64,000 nucleotides of DNA. Origin: JABDMH01 sp965223025. GTDB taxonomy: Bacteria > Bacteroidota > Bacteroidia > Chitinophagales > Saprospiraceae. Positions 18,740 to 28,384 of this stretch are shown here, piece after piece. Each line of letters opens with the position of its first letter. The first letter of the stretch is position 1. Below the pieces are notes generated by a model. That model was not told the DNA's origin. It worked only from the letters and a program-made list of their open reading frames with translations, and ran no database searches. Where the stretch lies: positions 2,666,001 to 2,730,000 of the forward strand of contig CBDCVP010000023.1 in assembly GCA_965223025.1 (NCBI GenBank), written 5' to 3'. Both the position numbers and the translations under genes were made by a program.

Positions 18740-19885
18740 TCAATGCATTCCCAGTAATTTATTTAAGAATCTGTGCTCATGGGTTCCAGATTCCGCCAAC
18801 ATAACTTCGACCAACTGTCGAAGATTCTTGTCGTATTGTGAAGCCAGCATAATCGTATAAAGACTTTCTTTGCGATCCCAGAGTTTACCCGGTTGGTAAA
18901 AGGGATCTTGTGATTGAGCGCGCCTTTGATCAAATTCCACTTGACTCCCAATCCATTCCTCATGCGATACTTCGCCGCTGGCATAGGGTAGCATAAAGTC
19001 GACACTTGTCTTCAGCGAGCCACCATCCGCAGTTTGCCATGTATAGATCTCAGAAAGCCAGGGATCGATCAAATGAGCGACTTCCAGAAGCAATTGTAGA
19101 CAATTTATGTTGTAGTGCATCGATTTCCTCCTCTCCAAATCCGTAGTTTGACCACCCGGCAGGAGGCAAGTAGTCAGAAGCTCTTGATAAGCTATCACTG
19201 CAAAATTTATCAAGCGTTTATTTTCCAAACATTTTCCAGCCATCAGGACGAGTTTGACCCTTTTAGCCTGGCGATTGCTAGATCCAACATTTGGATTCCA
19301 CAGTGCAATATGCCGCTCAGCGATCGATTTCATCCAGATCGACACCTGTGTACGAAGGTCTCGATGGAGGAGGGGATAAAAGACCTGATATGCTAGAAAG
19401 ATGGCGTCGAGCTTGTTTTCATTAACGTCATTACCAGTGGGCCGATAAGCTGATGTCCAAGCCTCCAGATACCTGATTCCTTGTTGCGCGAAATCATCAC
19501 TTCCAGTGATCACAAAACTCCAGGCTAAGGCCCTCAACACCTTCATATCCTGAAGGTGGTCAACACTTTGGTGACGCAGGAGATCATTACTTAAATGGCC
19601 TTCATAGTGAATGGAATCAATCGGATCAGGAGCTAAGAGCAATCCCTTTTCTGCCAGCCTTTTCACAGCTATAAAGGACGAATCTTTCAACCAGTCTGCG
19701 AGACCACCCACCGATGTTTCATCAGGCCACACCATGGGAGGGGGATCAAACTCAATATATCGACTGCTGCTTAGCGCCTGTCCTTGTAAGTTGCTAACCA
19801 TGCAGTGAAGCATGACACCTAGGACCATTATCTGCCATTTAATTGGGACCATCCCGGTCAACATACTGAAATATTTGTTGAACAC
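18740..19885 (-). CDS. alginate lyase-family protein (381 aa)
   Basis: The alpha/alpha-barrel polysaccharide lyase family (PF05426-like) is indicated by the helical layout and by KLDAIFLAYQVFYPLL, SNRQAKRVKLVLMAG and RRKSMHYNINCLQLLLE, where the Asn/Arg and the His-Tyr pair correspond to catalytic regions of such lyases. A hydrophobic leader near residues 15-37 suggests export. It is first in a probable operon with the GntP permease and the UxuA-like dehydratase: depolymerise, import, dehydrate. The true polymer (alginate, glucuronan or other uronan) cannot be read from sequence. Confidence 0.8.
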   Translation of the reverse strand: MFNKYFSMLTGMVPIKWQIMVLGVMLHCMVSNLQGQALSSSRYIEFDPPPMVWPDETSVGGLADWLKDSSFIAVKRLAEKGLLLAPDPIDSIHYEGHLSNDLLRHQSVDHLQDMKVLRALAWSFVITGSDDFAQQGIRYLEAWTSAYRPTGNDVNENKLDAIFLAYQVFYPLLHRDLRTQVSIWMKSIAERHIALWNPNVGSSNRQAKRVKLVLMAGKCLENKRLINFAVIAYQELLTTCLLPGGQTTDLERRKSMHYNINCLQLLLEVAHLIDPWLSEIYTWQTADGGSLKTSVDFMLPYASGEVSHEEWIGSQVEFDQRRAQSQDPFYQPGKLWDRKESLYTIMLASQYDKNLRQLVEVMLAESGTHEHRFLNKLLGMH

Positions 19886-20200
19886 TTCAAGTCAATGCAA
19901 TATTAGTCATGCACTACAGGGGGTAAAAGGTAATAATACAGGATGAACGTTGTTGACCTCAAGGAAGTCCGGCGACCAGTACAACTAGGCCATGCTCTGC
20001 AAGTATGTGATGCAATTATGCGCATTATTTACAGTTTTCGAACAAAAGTTGGAAAATTTGGGATAAAAAAGTGGTGTTATTGGCTTCCTGATGTATCTTA
20101 ATCAGCACAAGTAAGCCATAGAATTTTTTCAGCCGAATCGACGGTTTTTGGTTTTTATGGCTGGATCAATTTTTTAAAGTAATCTTTACAATCGACCATT
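19886..20200. other. divergent intergenic region, no gene
   Basis: This 315-bp AT-rich region separates the lyase operon (minus) and an oxidoreductase gene (plus), so it should hold two promoters. T-rich and TTTGG sequences near 20135-20160 are compatible with a Bacteroidota -33 region, but no convincing -7 box or operator was found. Confidence 0.5.
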
Positions 20201-21667
20201 ATGAAAGATAAGAGACCCATTTCAAGCACATCCTCTCGAAGAACATTTATAAAACATGGAGCGATGGCATCTTCCTTTTTTATTGTACCGCGGCATGTAC
20301 TTGGTGGTGCAGGTTTTATGGCTCCCAGTGATCAACTCAATCTAGCGGCCATAGGAGCTGGTGGTAAAGGAAGGAGCGATATTCGCAATGCCTCTGTAGA
20401 TGGTCGAGAAAGAGTAGCAGCACTTTGTGACGTCGACTTTTCTGGATCAGCAGCGAGCTCTGTTGAAGCATTTCCAGATGCAAAGATTTATCATGATTAT
20501 CGGAAAATGTTGGATGCCGAAAAGGATATCGATGCAGTGACCATTTCAACCCCAGATCATATACATGGTCCGGCAGCCAAATATGCTATGGAAAGAGGCA
20601 TACATGTGTATGTCCAGAAACCAATGACCCATAACATTAGAGAAGCACGGATGCTGACTCAATTGGCGAGAAAAAATAAGATTGTGTCACAGATGGGCAA
20701 CCAGGGCGGTTCAAATCCACTCTTGGGCATGGTGCAAAGATGGGTGGACTCCAAGGTAATCGGTAAGATATCCAAGGTGCAAATCTGGACCAATCGGCCT
20801 GTGTGGCCGCAGGGTTTTGCCATGCCAAAACCTGACCCAAGTCAAAAGCCCAAAGACCTATATTGGGACTTGTGGTTGGGGCCAGCCAAGAGCATGCCTT
20901 ATACTCCAAATCTGCATCCGTTCAGCTGGCGAGGTTGGTGGGATTATGGCACTGGAGCATTGGGCGACGTGGGATGCCACCTCATCGACATACCTTTTAG
21001 GACCTTGGGCTTAAAATATCCAACAGATGCAGAGTGTAGTGTGGGCGCCATCTACTCTCAAATGTGGAATGCCAACCACAATCCAGAAGGATGTCCCGCC
21101 TCCTCTTTCATCACCCTGCATTTTGCGGCCACAAAAAAGAGCAGATCTCCGATCGAAATGACCTGGAGCGATGGAGGGATAAAACCTTCTCATCCCGAAA
21201 TCATTCCTGCCGACCATGACATTGGGGGAAGTGGAAGTCGAAACGGTGTGATGATTATTGGGAGCAAAGGCATCATCTCTACCAATATCAATGATAGTTC
21301 ACCATTGATGCCCAAACTGTACCTGAAGAATGGAAAAACAGAGTTTGGCCCTGAGGTGGAGAAAGGTGATGAACCCGAATATGGTCATCAACGCAAGTGG
21401 GTGGATGCCTGCAAAGCTGGTTTCAACAGTTCAGAGCATCGGGCATTGACCTCCTCATTCGACTATGCCGGTCCCATGACTGAGACGGTCCTGATGGGCA
21501 ATCTGGCCATCAGAAGCTATATGCTCAGCAAAAAGAATAGCAAGGGTAAACTGGAGTTCTACGGTCGAAAGAAACTGCTGTGGGATGGAGATAAAATGCG
21601 GATCACCAACTTCGAGGAAGCCAACCAATTTGTAGGTAGGACATATCGAAAGGGATGGGAAGTGTAA
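20201..21667 (+). CDS. Gfo/Idh/MocA-family oxidoreductase, Tat leader (488 aa)
   Basis: The Tat signal SRRTFIKHGAMASSFFIVP is followed by NAD(P)-binding Rossmann sequence LAAIGAGGKGRSDIRNA and the family QKP motif (YVQKPMTHNIREA, normally EKP). The substrate domain has WDLWLGPA and WRGWWDYGTGALGDVGCHLID, typical of the large secreted Bacteroidota/Planctomycetes members. The role is probably redox or epimerising chemistry on sugars outside the cytoplasm. It stands alone, convergent with the TIM-barrel gene at 21887. Confidence 0.88.
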   Translation: MKDKRPISSTSSRRTFIKHGAMASSFFIVPRHVLGGAGFMAPSDQLNLAAIGAGGKGRSDIRNASVDGRERVAALCDVDFSGSAASSVEAFPDAKIYHDYRKMLDAEKDIDAVTISTPDHIHGPAAKYAMERGIHVYVQKPMTHNIREARMLTQLARKNKIVSQMGNQGGSNPLLGMVQRWVDSKVIGKISKVQIWTNRPVWPQGFAMPKPDPSQKPKDLYWDLWLGPAKSMPYTPNLHPFSWRGWWDYGTGALGDVGCHLIDIPFRTLGLKYPTDAECSVGAIYSQMWNANHNPEGCPASSFITLHFAATKKSRSPIEMTWSDGGIKPSHPEIIPADHDIGGSGSRNGVMIIGSKGIISTNINDSSPLMPKLYLKNGKTEFGPEVEKGDEPEYGHQRKWVDACKAGFNSSEHRALTSSFDYAGPMTETVLMGNLAIRSYMLSKKNSKGKLEFYGRKKLLWDGDKMRITNFEEANQFVGRTYRKGWEV

Positions 21668-21886
21668 TGGTCGACCACGTATCAAGTCGGGTTGATGTCA
21701 CCATATGAAACGTACACACTATCCCATGGATCACCCTGAGTGCAACGAAGTGAAGCCAAGGTAGACCTCGCTGCGTCATGCTACCGACACTGACCTTTCT
21801 ACATTGCTGTTTATCATTGAGTTAGCCTTACTTTAGAAATGCTAAGACTAAAATAAACGACAGGTGCCAGAGCACGGATCACCAGT

Positions 21887-22927
21887 TTAAGTCAGTAGGG
21901 TACGGCAGTGATCCAGACATCTACTCACTTCAGCTACTGCATCTGATCCATCTGGAATGGGGTATTCGAGTTCAATACTGCAAGGGATGGGATATTTGTT
22001 GATTCGAATATGCTGCAAAATCTCACCGATGGGTGTATCTCCTTGTCCCCACGGCATATTATCTTGACCATTCTCTTTGTTTTTCCTATCCTTCAAGTGT
22101 AAGCTCTTGATCCTTGCATGTTTATCCTGCAAAAGCCGAATGGAATCTCGATGACCCGCTGCCACATAATGTCCAAAGTCAGGATTCATAGCATTATAGG
22201 TAGATTGGCTTAGCGCTACATCCCATATGGTTGGGGTCTGCTGCAAATGACCGTGGTAGGCGATATAAACCTTGTGCTTAGAAGCAATGCGTGCGAGGCG
22301 TGCTGTATGCTGGCTATCTCTTGGAATCTCAACCGTGAGATGGCTGGCTCCCAGAGCTTTTGCCGCTCGGCAAGCATAATCAATTTCACCATCTGAATTG
22401 TTTTTACCCAGTGCACTGGGTTTAAAACCATAGATCTTGACACCGGCCTTCTTATACAACTTTCTAAGACGCTCATACCTGGACATTGACAATCCAGTCC
22501 TCCAGGAGGCAACTTCATCGGCATGGGCTCGCATGGCAGCTTTCATTTCGTTCCATTCCTTCTGCTGGTCTACAGTCAGATTTTTACTACGACTGAACTT
22601 TCTAGCTCGTTGGAGGCTGGCCTTGTCTAGATGACTCGGGGGGATCCCAGCATATTCCTCGGCGGGACCTCCCATCAACTCGATGGCATTGATGCCACTA
22701 TCCACCACATACTTCAGGACTGCCTCGGCACTTTGGTCAGGCATACTTCTATAGGAGTAGGTGATGACCCCAACCTGCACACCGGCGATCTTGGACTTGG
22801 GCTTTCGTCCTTGCCTCATGATATGGAATGGGTGAATGACCTGAGGCACTAATAGTGCTAGCGTCGCTGTCTTTGTTGCCACACCGAGAAAACGGCGTCG
22901 AGATGTGTCAGAAATGGAATGATTCAT
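21887..22927 (-). CDS. sugar phosphate isomerase/epimerase-like TIM barrel, Tat leader (346 aa)
   Basis: The N-terminus SRRRFLGVATKTATLALLVP is a Tat-type leader. The body is an AP-endonuclease-2-like TIM barrel: GVQVGVITYSYRSMPD (strand 1), GINAIELMGGPAEEY, YGFKPSALG, IAYHGHLQQTP, NPDFGHYVAAGH and LHLKDRK, ending SIELEYP, with His, Asp and Glu of the usual metal site. The family includes xylose isomerase-like and hydroxypyruvate isomerase-like proteins; the substrate is unknown. It is convergent with the preceding oxidoreductase gene, leaving 220 bp between them. Confidence 0.85.
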   Translation of the reverse strand: MNHSISDTSRRRFLGVATKTATLALLVPQVIHPFHIMRQGRKPKSKIAGVQVGVITYSYRSMPDQSAEAVLKYVVDSGINAIELMGGPAEEYAGIPPSHLDKASLQRARKFSRSKNLTVDQQKEWNEMKAAMRAHADEVASWRTGLSMSRYERLRKLYKKAGVKIYGFKPSALGKNNSDGEIDYACRAAKALGASHLTVEIPRDSQHTARLARIASKHKVYIAYHGHLQQTPTIWDVALSQSTYNAMNPDFGHYVAAGHRDSIRLLQDKHARIKSLHLKDRKNKENGQDNMPWGQGDTPIGEILQHIRINKYPIPCSIELEYPIPDGSDAVAEVSRCLDHCRTLLT

Positions 22928-23259
22928 TTTCGGTGATCAATTTTCACGTACAATATACCACGCATAGTGCAAATAAACCGCTTGCTTGCAAATAGCACAG
23001 GCCATGTATGACAAACCTGGTTTTTCAAAGCGGTTCTAAGGTCTGTAATTTAGGTTACATTATGAGAGTGAGCTCATCTTTTAGATCAGTGAAATTCAGA
23101 AATTGATTCAAATACGATTAGTCAATGAGCAGTCTTGAGGAGAGACCAAGTCACGAACGGATTGTATTTTGGTGCCTGGCAAACGAAGAGAGCATATCTG
23201 AGTAGACGGCTTCTCCTGACCTAGTTGATATCACTCACAACATTCAAAAAGCAAAATCC
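22928..23259. other. divergent intergenic region, no gene
   Basis: This 332-bp region lies between the TIM-barrel gene (minus) and malate synthase (plus). No open frame, strong hairpin or clear promoter box was recognised. Confidence 0.5.
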
Positions 23260-25134
23260 ATGAGCAGTTTGATCATCCGAGATTCCTTAGCTACTGAATA
23301 TGCAGATATTTATACGCCAGATGCATTGCACGCCTTAAGAGAACTGGCACCATTCAATCAACGCATCCACACTTTGATGGACCAACGCATGGATCGACGT
23401 GACCATCGCATCAAACACAATGAGCACTTAGATTTTCTTTCGCCAGATAGCACGATTGAAGGAACCAACCTGAATGTCGCTGATATCCGTGCTGGCAAGT
23501 TTGAAGGATCGGTGATCCCTGCGGATCTGCAATGTCAATGGATTCAGGGCACCGGACCGGCGGCAAGACCACATGCATCTTTAGAAGTCAATCTTAGGAA
23601 TGTGGCTTATGCCCTTCTCTCCGGTGCCGATGGATGGATGTTTGACTGTGAGGATGCCTTGGGCCAAGTCAGCACGATGTCGTTGTCACATCAACGTAGT
23701 TTAAAGACGGCCATTGCGCGCGATAAAATTTTTATGGAAGTGGCTGAATCTGTGTCGCATGAAATGAATCAGTGGGCACACAGTTTCTTCGGGAAAAACA
23801 TCATTGAAGACTGGAGAAAACAATTGGACTTTACCACCATCATTTGCCGGGCCAGAGGATTGCACCTCGACGACCGGCATATTAAATTGCAGGACGGTAC
23901 ACCGATGGCTTCATCCATAGTCGATACTACCTTATTTGTAGTCAACAACCATGCAAATTTGATGCGAGACGGTAGATCGATTGTGCTGTACCTACCCAAA
24001 ATTCAAACGGCAGAAGAAGCTGCCTGCTGGAATCAGCTATTGTCCTCACTCGAACATCTTCTGTCTCTCGATGAAGGGACCATTAAGGTATATGTGCTGG
24101 TTGAGCAGCTGGAGGCCACCTATCAGTTGATGGAGATACGAGGGGTCCTTGGAAAGCATTTTGTGGGATTCAACACTGGAAGGTGGGACTACATCAATAG
24201 TGTCTCTGATGCTTTGGCCGGAGATGCTGGTTTTATCAATCCAAACATTGAAGAAATTGGCATGACATACGGTTATATGCGCAACTACGAGAACCGGGTG
24301 CGGGAGGTTGTCAACACACCTGATCAGAACGGCCATTTTGCGCTATGGCAGGGTGGCATGGAGCCCAATATCCCGGTTGGCTCCCAAGTCGGCGTAGAAG
24401 CAAGCATGAAAAAGGTGGTGGTGGGAGCGCAGAGAGAGTTCGAGGCTGGGGCAAGTGGCAAATGGGTGGCACATTGGAAAATGGTACACATCGTGAGACC
24501 GGTCTGGGAGCAGGGCAAAGCATTGAATCAGTTAGGTCGATCATTCCCACGGCCAGGTTATAAATTGGAGCAGCGCGATGCCTTGATTCAGCTGGAACTG
24601 GCGGCACGGACCATTAGAGGTGCTCGAAATCTTCTCAGTGTGGCGCTGCAATACGGCAATGCTTTTGGTCAGGGATATCAGGCGGCTGCGCTCAAGGCTG
24701 CAGATTTTTTTGGCGATGACGATGTACTCTATTTGATGGAGGATATGGCTACCGGAGAAATCAGGGTGAGTATCTTATGGGAATGGGTGCATAAGGGAGC
24801 TCAACTGACCGCCGATGATCCCGAAACCGGTCTAAAAAAGGATGACATATTCTCCCCAAAAGTCTTCGACAGGCTGCTAGAAGAAGAATATATCAAGCTG
24901 CAGAATGCTAGCAATCGGGATGTACATGATCACAGCAAGACGACCACCTTGCCCATTGCCAGGGAAATTGTCCGGGTCTATGTCACTAGTCCTACGAAGC
25001 TTCCGTGGTACATAGATTTACTAAACTTAAACATCAACAACAGTGATCTAACTGTAGCGAAAGCACGCATCGATCAATATATGCAAAAATTGAAAGCACA
25101 AAATAGAAGGATCACCAAAAATCTTGATTTTTGA
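23260..25134 (+). CDS. aceB: malate synthase A-like protein (624 aa)
   Basis: Condenses glyoxylate with acetyl-CoA to malate. Recognisable family blocks are DGWMFDCEDALGQV (for the usual FMADFEDS), ICRARGLHLDDRHI (for PRGWHLDERH), VLVEQLEATYQLMEIRG, FNTGRWDYINS, GASGKWVAH and LMEDMATGEIRVS. At 624 aa it is longer than classical AceB (about 530). Several conserved positions differ, for example the block after the GRWDY motif reads ALWQGGMEPNIPV rather than AMGGMAA, so it is a divergent branch. No isocitrate lyase lies in the window. It overlaps the next gene by 4 bp. Confidence 0.85.
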   Translation: MSSLIIRDSLATEYADIYTPDALHALRELAPFNQRIHTLMDQRMDRRDHRIKHNEHLDFLSPDSTIEGTNLNVADIRAGKFEGSVIPADLQCQWIQGTGPAARPHASLEVNLRNVAYALLSGADGWMFDCEDALGQVSTMSLSHQRSLKTAIARDKIFMEVAESVSHEMNQWAHSFFGKNIIEDWRKQLDFTTIICRARGLHLDDRHIKLQDGTPMASSIVDTTLFVVNNHANLMRDGRSIVLYLPKIQTAEEAACWNQLLSSLEHLLSLDEGTIKVYVLVEQLEATYQLMEIRGVLGKHFVGFNTGRWDYINSVSDALAGDAGFINPNIEEIGMTYGYMRNYENRVREVVNTPDQNGHFALWQGGMEPNIPVGSQVGVEASMKKVVVGAQREFEAGASGKWVAHWKMVHIVRPVWEQGKALNQLGRSFPRPGYKLEQRDALIQLELAARTIRGARNLLSVALQYGNAFGQGYQAAALKAADFFGDDDVLYLMEDMATGEIRVSILWEWVHKGAQLTADDPETGLKKDDIFSPKVFDRLLEEEYIKLQNASNRDVHDHSKTTTLPIAREIVRVYVTSPTKLPWYIDLLNLNINNSDLTVAKARIDQYMQKLKAQNRRITKNLDF

Positions 25135-25670
25135 AAAGAGTGCTGATTCTTGGATGCTGTGGTGCTGGTAAAACTCAATTTGCCTGCAAACTTGCTTCGA
25201 TTATCGAGTTGCCCATCATTCATTTAGATCAGCTGTACTGGCAAAAGGGCTGGCAGGAGCCCAACAGAGATATCTGGATTGAAAAGGTGATGGAGGCAAC
25301 AGCGCAAAATCGTTGGATCATCGATGGCAACTACTATTCCACACTTGATATGAGATTGCAAGCAGCCGACACGGCTATATATTTGGACTATTCGACCTGG
25401 ACTTGCCTTCACCGAGTTTTTGTACGCACATGGACCTACTGGAGAAGAGTGCGACCTGACATAGCAGATGGCTGTCCCGAAAGATGGAGCCTAAGTTTTT
25501 TGTACTATGTCCTGACTTATCGCCGTGGAAAACGCAAAAAGATGCTGGCGACCTTACATCATGAGCGAAAGGCAAAACGTACCAAAATTCATATCTTCAA
25601 GAATGATGAGGATGCTGTTTTTTTCTTAAGATCCTTGTCAAAGAAGTCGATGACTGCACTAGATAATTGA
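25131..25670 (+). CDS. P-loop nucleoside kinase-like protein, FlaR/topology-modulation type (179 aa)
   Basis: Small adenylate-kinase-like P-loop protein: Walker A GCCGAGKT near residues 8-15, then IIHLDQLYWQKGW and WIIDGNYYSTLDMRLQAAD, the pattern of proteins annotated as DNA topology modulation protein FlaR or AAA-family kinase. The TTG start at 25131 overlaps the malate synthase stop (TTGA), so translational coupling is likely; a GTG lies a few codons later. Biochemical role unknown. Confidence 0.8.
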   Translation: MKRVLILGCCGAGKTQFACKLASIIELPIIHLDQLYWQKGWQEPNRDIWIEKVMEATAQNRWIIDGNYYSTLDMRLQAADTAIYLDYSTWTCLHRVFVRTWTYWRRVRPDIADGCPERWSLSFLYYVLTYRRGKRKKMLATLHHERKAKRTKIHIFKNDEDAVFFLRSLSKKSMTALDN

Positions 25671-25701
25671 CAAAATTTGTTGACCATAAATCCTTTTGTA
25701 A

Positions 25702-26163
25702 ATGAATCTCCTCCTATTTCTTCTGGGATTATTCGTGACCGCTCCTTTAGAAACTCCGCATCCAGCTCCGATCAACCATTTTGATCTTCGAGCTAATGAG
25801 CAGGCTGTGCTTGATGCCGAGAGAACCAGGTTCGCCGCCATGGTGGCCAAAGATTTTGCCATCCTGGATCACGTCATTCATGAAGACTTGTATTACATTC
25901 ATTCAAACGGCAGCGTCGATACCAAACAAAGTTTTATCAATGCCCTCAAGGATGGTAAACGTTTCTATGATGATATTACCATCGATGAGTCTCAGGTGCG
26001 CACCTATGGAAAGGTCGGGATTATCAATGCAAAATGTACCTATCACCGTACCAGCCGTAAGGGACAAAAGAATAATCTGAGATTGCACTACACATCTGTC
26101 TATGCCAAGGAAAAAGGCCGTTGGCAGCACGTCTCATGGCAATCTTTTAAGATCACCGACTAA
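25702..26163 (+). CDS. exported SnoaL/DUF4440-type (NTF2-fold) protein (153 aa)
   Basis: A short hydrophobic leader (about 1-15) precedes an NTF2-like domain: VLDAERTRFAAMVAKDFAILDHVIHEDLYYIHSNG, then FYDDITIDESQVRTYG and a closing WQHVSWQSFKI. The pocket family serves as enzyme or binding domain with no fixed function. It begins 31 bp after the kinase-like gene. Confidence 0.82.
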   Translation: MNLLLFLLGLFVTAPLETPHPAPINHFDLRANEQAVLDAERTRFAAMVAKDFAILDHVIHEDLYYIHSNGSVDTKQSFINALKDGKRFYDDITIDESQVRTYGKVGIINAKCTYHRTSRKGQKNNLRLHYTSVYAKEKGRWQHVSWQSFKITD

Positions 26164-26224
26164 TGTTTTCTCTTCAAAACCCATCGCAACTGATGCAATA
26201 TTCCCACACCTAAATTATCAAGTC

Positions 26225-28144
26225 ATGAGGTATCTCCTTAATTTCTCTCTGTTCGTTTGCACCACTGCGTTGATTCAGATTGCCGCAAGTGCTCAGCATA
26301 ATTGGGAATGGGTAAAACCTGCCCACGATGAAAACAGCGTCAGCATTCTCCTGATGGGTGACATGAACATTCAACACCGTAGAGATCCAGCATCGGGTTT
26401 CAAACACATCATGCCAACACTGAACCAAGGGGATGTGCTGTTTTGCAATCTTGAAGGTCCGTTTGCCGGCACATCTCCTGGCACACCAGATATACCTCAC
26501 AAGAAATCCTGGACGCACTCAGATCCACTCATGGTGGAAGGCTTGGTTGCTGCTGGGTTTGATGCGGTCGGAGTAGCGAATAATGTCACCTATCCCTACC
26601 AGGCCCTTATGCGCAGTCTCGAAGTTTTAGACAAAGCCGGCATAAGACATACCGGTGGTGGTGAAAATATGAAGGAAGCCACCAAGCCGGTAATCATCAC
26701 CAAAAAGGGTGTGAAAATTGGTTTTGTCCAATATGCTACCACGGTCTTCCCTTTCAACCACGCTGCTTCTGCCACTCAACCTGGCATCGCTGAAATGAAA
26801 GTCCTGACATCCTATCAACCACCCCCTAATCTCGATAAACCTGCCCAGCCCCCCATCGTACATGCCGTTCCAGACCCGATGTATTTGGAGGACATGAAAG
26901 CCAATCTCAACTCACTAAAGGAAAAAGTTGATATCGTAGTGGCTTCGTTTCATTGGGGAGTGTCAGGGGTGACAGAACCTCACGAATATCAACGCATCAT
27001 CGGCCATGCAGCTGTCGAGGCAGGTGCCGACATCGTATTTGGCCATGGAGCACATAAATTACAAACCATAGAAATGTGGCAAGATCGACCGATCTTCTAT
27101 TGTGTGGGCAATGCGGTTTTTGATTGGTGGAAAGTGCGCTCCAGCCTCAATGGTCTACTCATCAGGGCAGTGGTAGAGGATAAAAAGTTATCGCAAGTGT
27201 CCTTTGTCCCACTTCAGCGTGATCAGGACAATGCACCCATTTTATATGATCCCAAATCGGAAATGGGAAAAAAGCTGCTCACCAGAATTGATGGGAAAGG
27301 GGGCATTTATCGAGCAAGGCTAGAAGTGCATGGGAATGAAGTTGTCGTTTTCGATGCTGAGGCAAAAGAAAAAGTACCAACCCTGGAAAGGGTATGGCGA
27401 TCTGACGGTTTCTCCTTCCCGGAGTGTGCGGTATACGACCAGAAGAGGGACAGACTATTTGTAGGAAATATGGGTAATGCTGAACCCGGAGACGGCTATA
27501 TCTCTACCATCGGCCTTGACGGCTCAGTGCAGAAAATGCTTTGGCTCACAGGTCTTAATGATCCCAAAGGGATGGACATGCAGGAGGATACACTTTGGGT
27601 AAACGACATTGATCACATCTTGAAAATCGACGTCATCCAAGCCAAAATCATTGTCAAGATCCCGGCCCCTGGTGTAGTAGCACTCAACGATCTGGCTGTA
27701 TCTCGCGAGGATGGATATGTATTTTCCAATGATGCGGATGGTCATAAAATGTATCGCATCAAACACAATGAAGCGCAGCTCTATTGGCGGGATTTAGAGC
27801 GAGGAAGACCCAATGGAGTTTGGGCAGAAAAAGACAGATTACTGGTGGCTACCTCAAATTCACATAAGCTACTTTCTATCTCCAGGCAGGATCGCAAATC
27901 TACCCTCCTAAGCCATGGATTGGGAAGGGGTGATGGCATTGAAGCCCTAGACAATGGTGGATATCTCCTGACTGATTACAGCGGAAGAATATTTTATTTT
28001 TCTCCTCAGGAGTTTCTACATACGCTGCATGATAGTCGAGGAAAGATCCATACCGCGGACTTAGAATTTATTGCTTCGCAAAATCTCCTGGTAGTTCCAG
28101 GTCACCGTAATAATGTAGTGCAGGCATTTAAACTGAGGTGGTAG
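26225..28144 (+). CDS. CapA-type phosphoesterase fused to a beta-propeller (639 aa)
   Basis: The start at 26225 is chosen because it gives a clean signal peptide (MRYLLNFSLFVCTTALIQIA, ending near ASAQ); the open frame runs 41 codons further upstream into the previous gene. The N-terminal part is the CapA/PgsA metallophosphatase fold: ILLMGDMN, FCNLEGPF, VASFHWG, FGHGAHKLQ and YCVGNAVFDWW. The usual ANNHxxD motif reads ANNVTYP, losing a His. From about residue 410 the protein is an SMP-30/NHL-like beta-propeller (LWLTGLNDPKGMDM, GVVALNDLAVS, RPNGVW, GDGIEALDNGGYLL). CapA proteins are tied to poly-gamma-glutamate or capsule metabolism; the function of this fusion is not known. Confidence 0.82.
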   Translation: MRYLLNFSLFVCTTALIQIAASAQHNWEWVKPAHDENSVSILLMGDMNIQHRRDPASGFKHIMPTLNQGDVLFCNLEGPFAGTSPGTPDIPHKKSWTHSDPLMVEGLVAAGFDAVGVANNVTYPYQALMRSLEVLDKAGIRHTGGGENMKEATKPVIITKKGVKIGFVQYATTVFPFNHAASATQPGIAEMKVLTSYQPPPNLDKPAQPPIVHAVPDPMYLEDMKANLNSLKEKVDIVVASFHWGVSGVTEPHEYQRIIGHAAVEAGADIVFGHGAHKLQTIEMWQDRPIFYCVGNAVFDWWKVRSSLNGLLIRAVVEDKKLSQVSFVPLQRDQDNAPILYDPKSEMGKKLLTRIDGKGGIYRARLEVHGNEVVVFDAEAKEKVPTLERVWRSDGFSFPECAVYDQKRDRLFVGNMGNAEPGDGYISTIGLDGSVQKMLWLTGLNDPKGMDMQEDTLWVNDIDHILKIDVIQAKIIVKIPAPGVVALNDLAVSREDGYVFSNDADGHKMYRIKHNEAQLYWRDLERGRPNGVWAEKDRLLVATSNSHKLLSISRQDRKSTLLSHGLGRGDGIEALDNGGYLLTDYSGRIFYFSPQEFLHTLHDSRGKIHTADLEFIASQNLLVVPGHRNNVVQAFKLRW

Positions 28145-28384
28145 CGTGGTTTGGCGATGGCCCGGGAAAGTTGTTCGGTGATGGAAAGTCCCGATAAACA
28201 GTGCCAACGCGGGACCTGTCAACGGAGCCTGGATTTTTCTACGTAGGTCCGAAGTCAGCTAAATACCCTACTCATGGTGTCTTGGCATTCACACATGCAG
28301 ATCACTTCAAGGCGTTGCCTGGTAACCGAAGAGGAGCTACTTTCTGCCAATCGGTATGCTCCTGCTGCAAGGCTAGAAGGCGAG

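Noticed and set aside
26102..26224. Upstream extension of the CapA-propeller gene
   Set aside because: It overlaps the previous gene and lacks a signal peptide at the start; ATG 26225 gives a typical leader.
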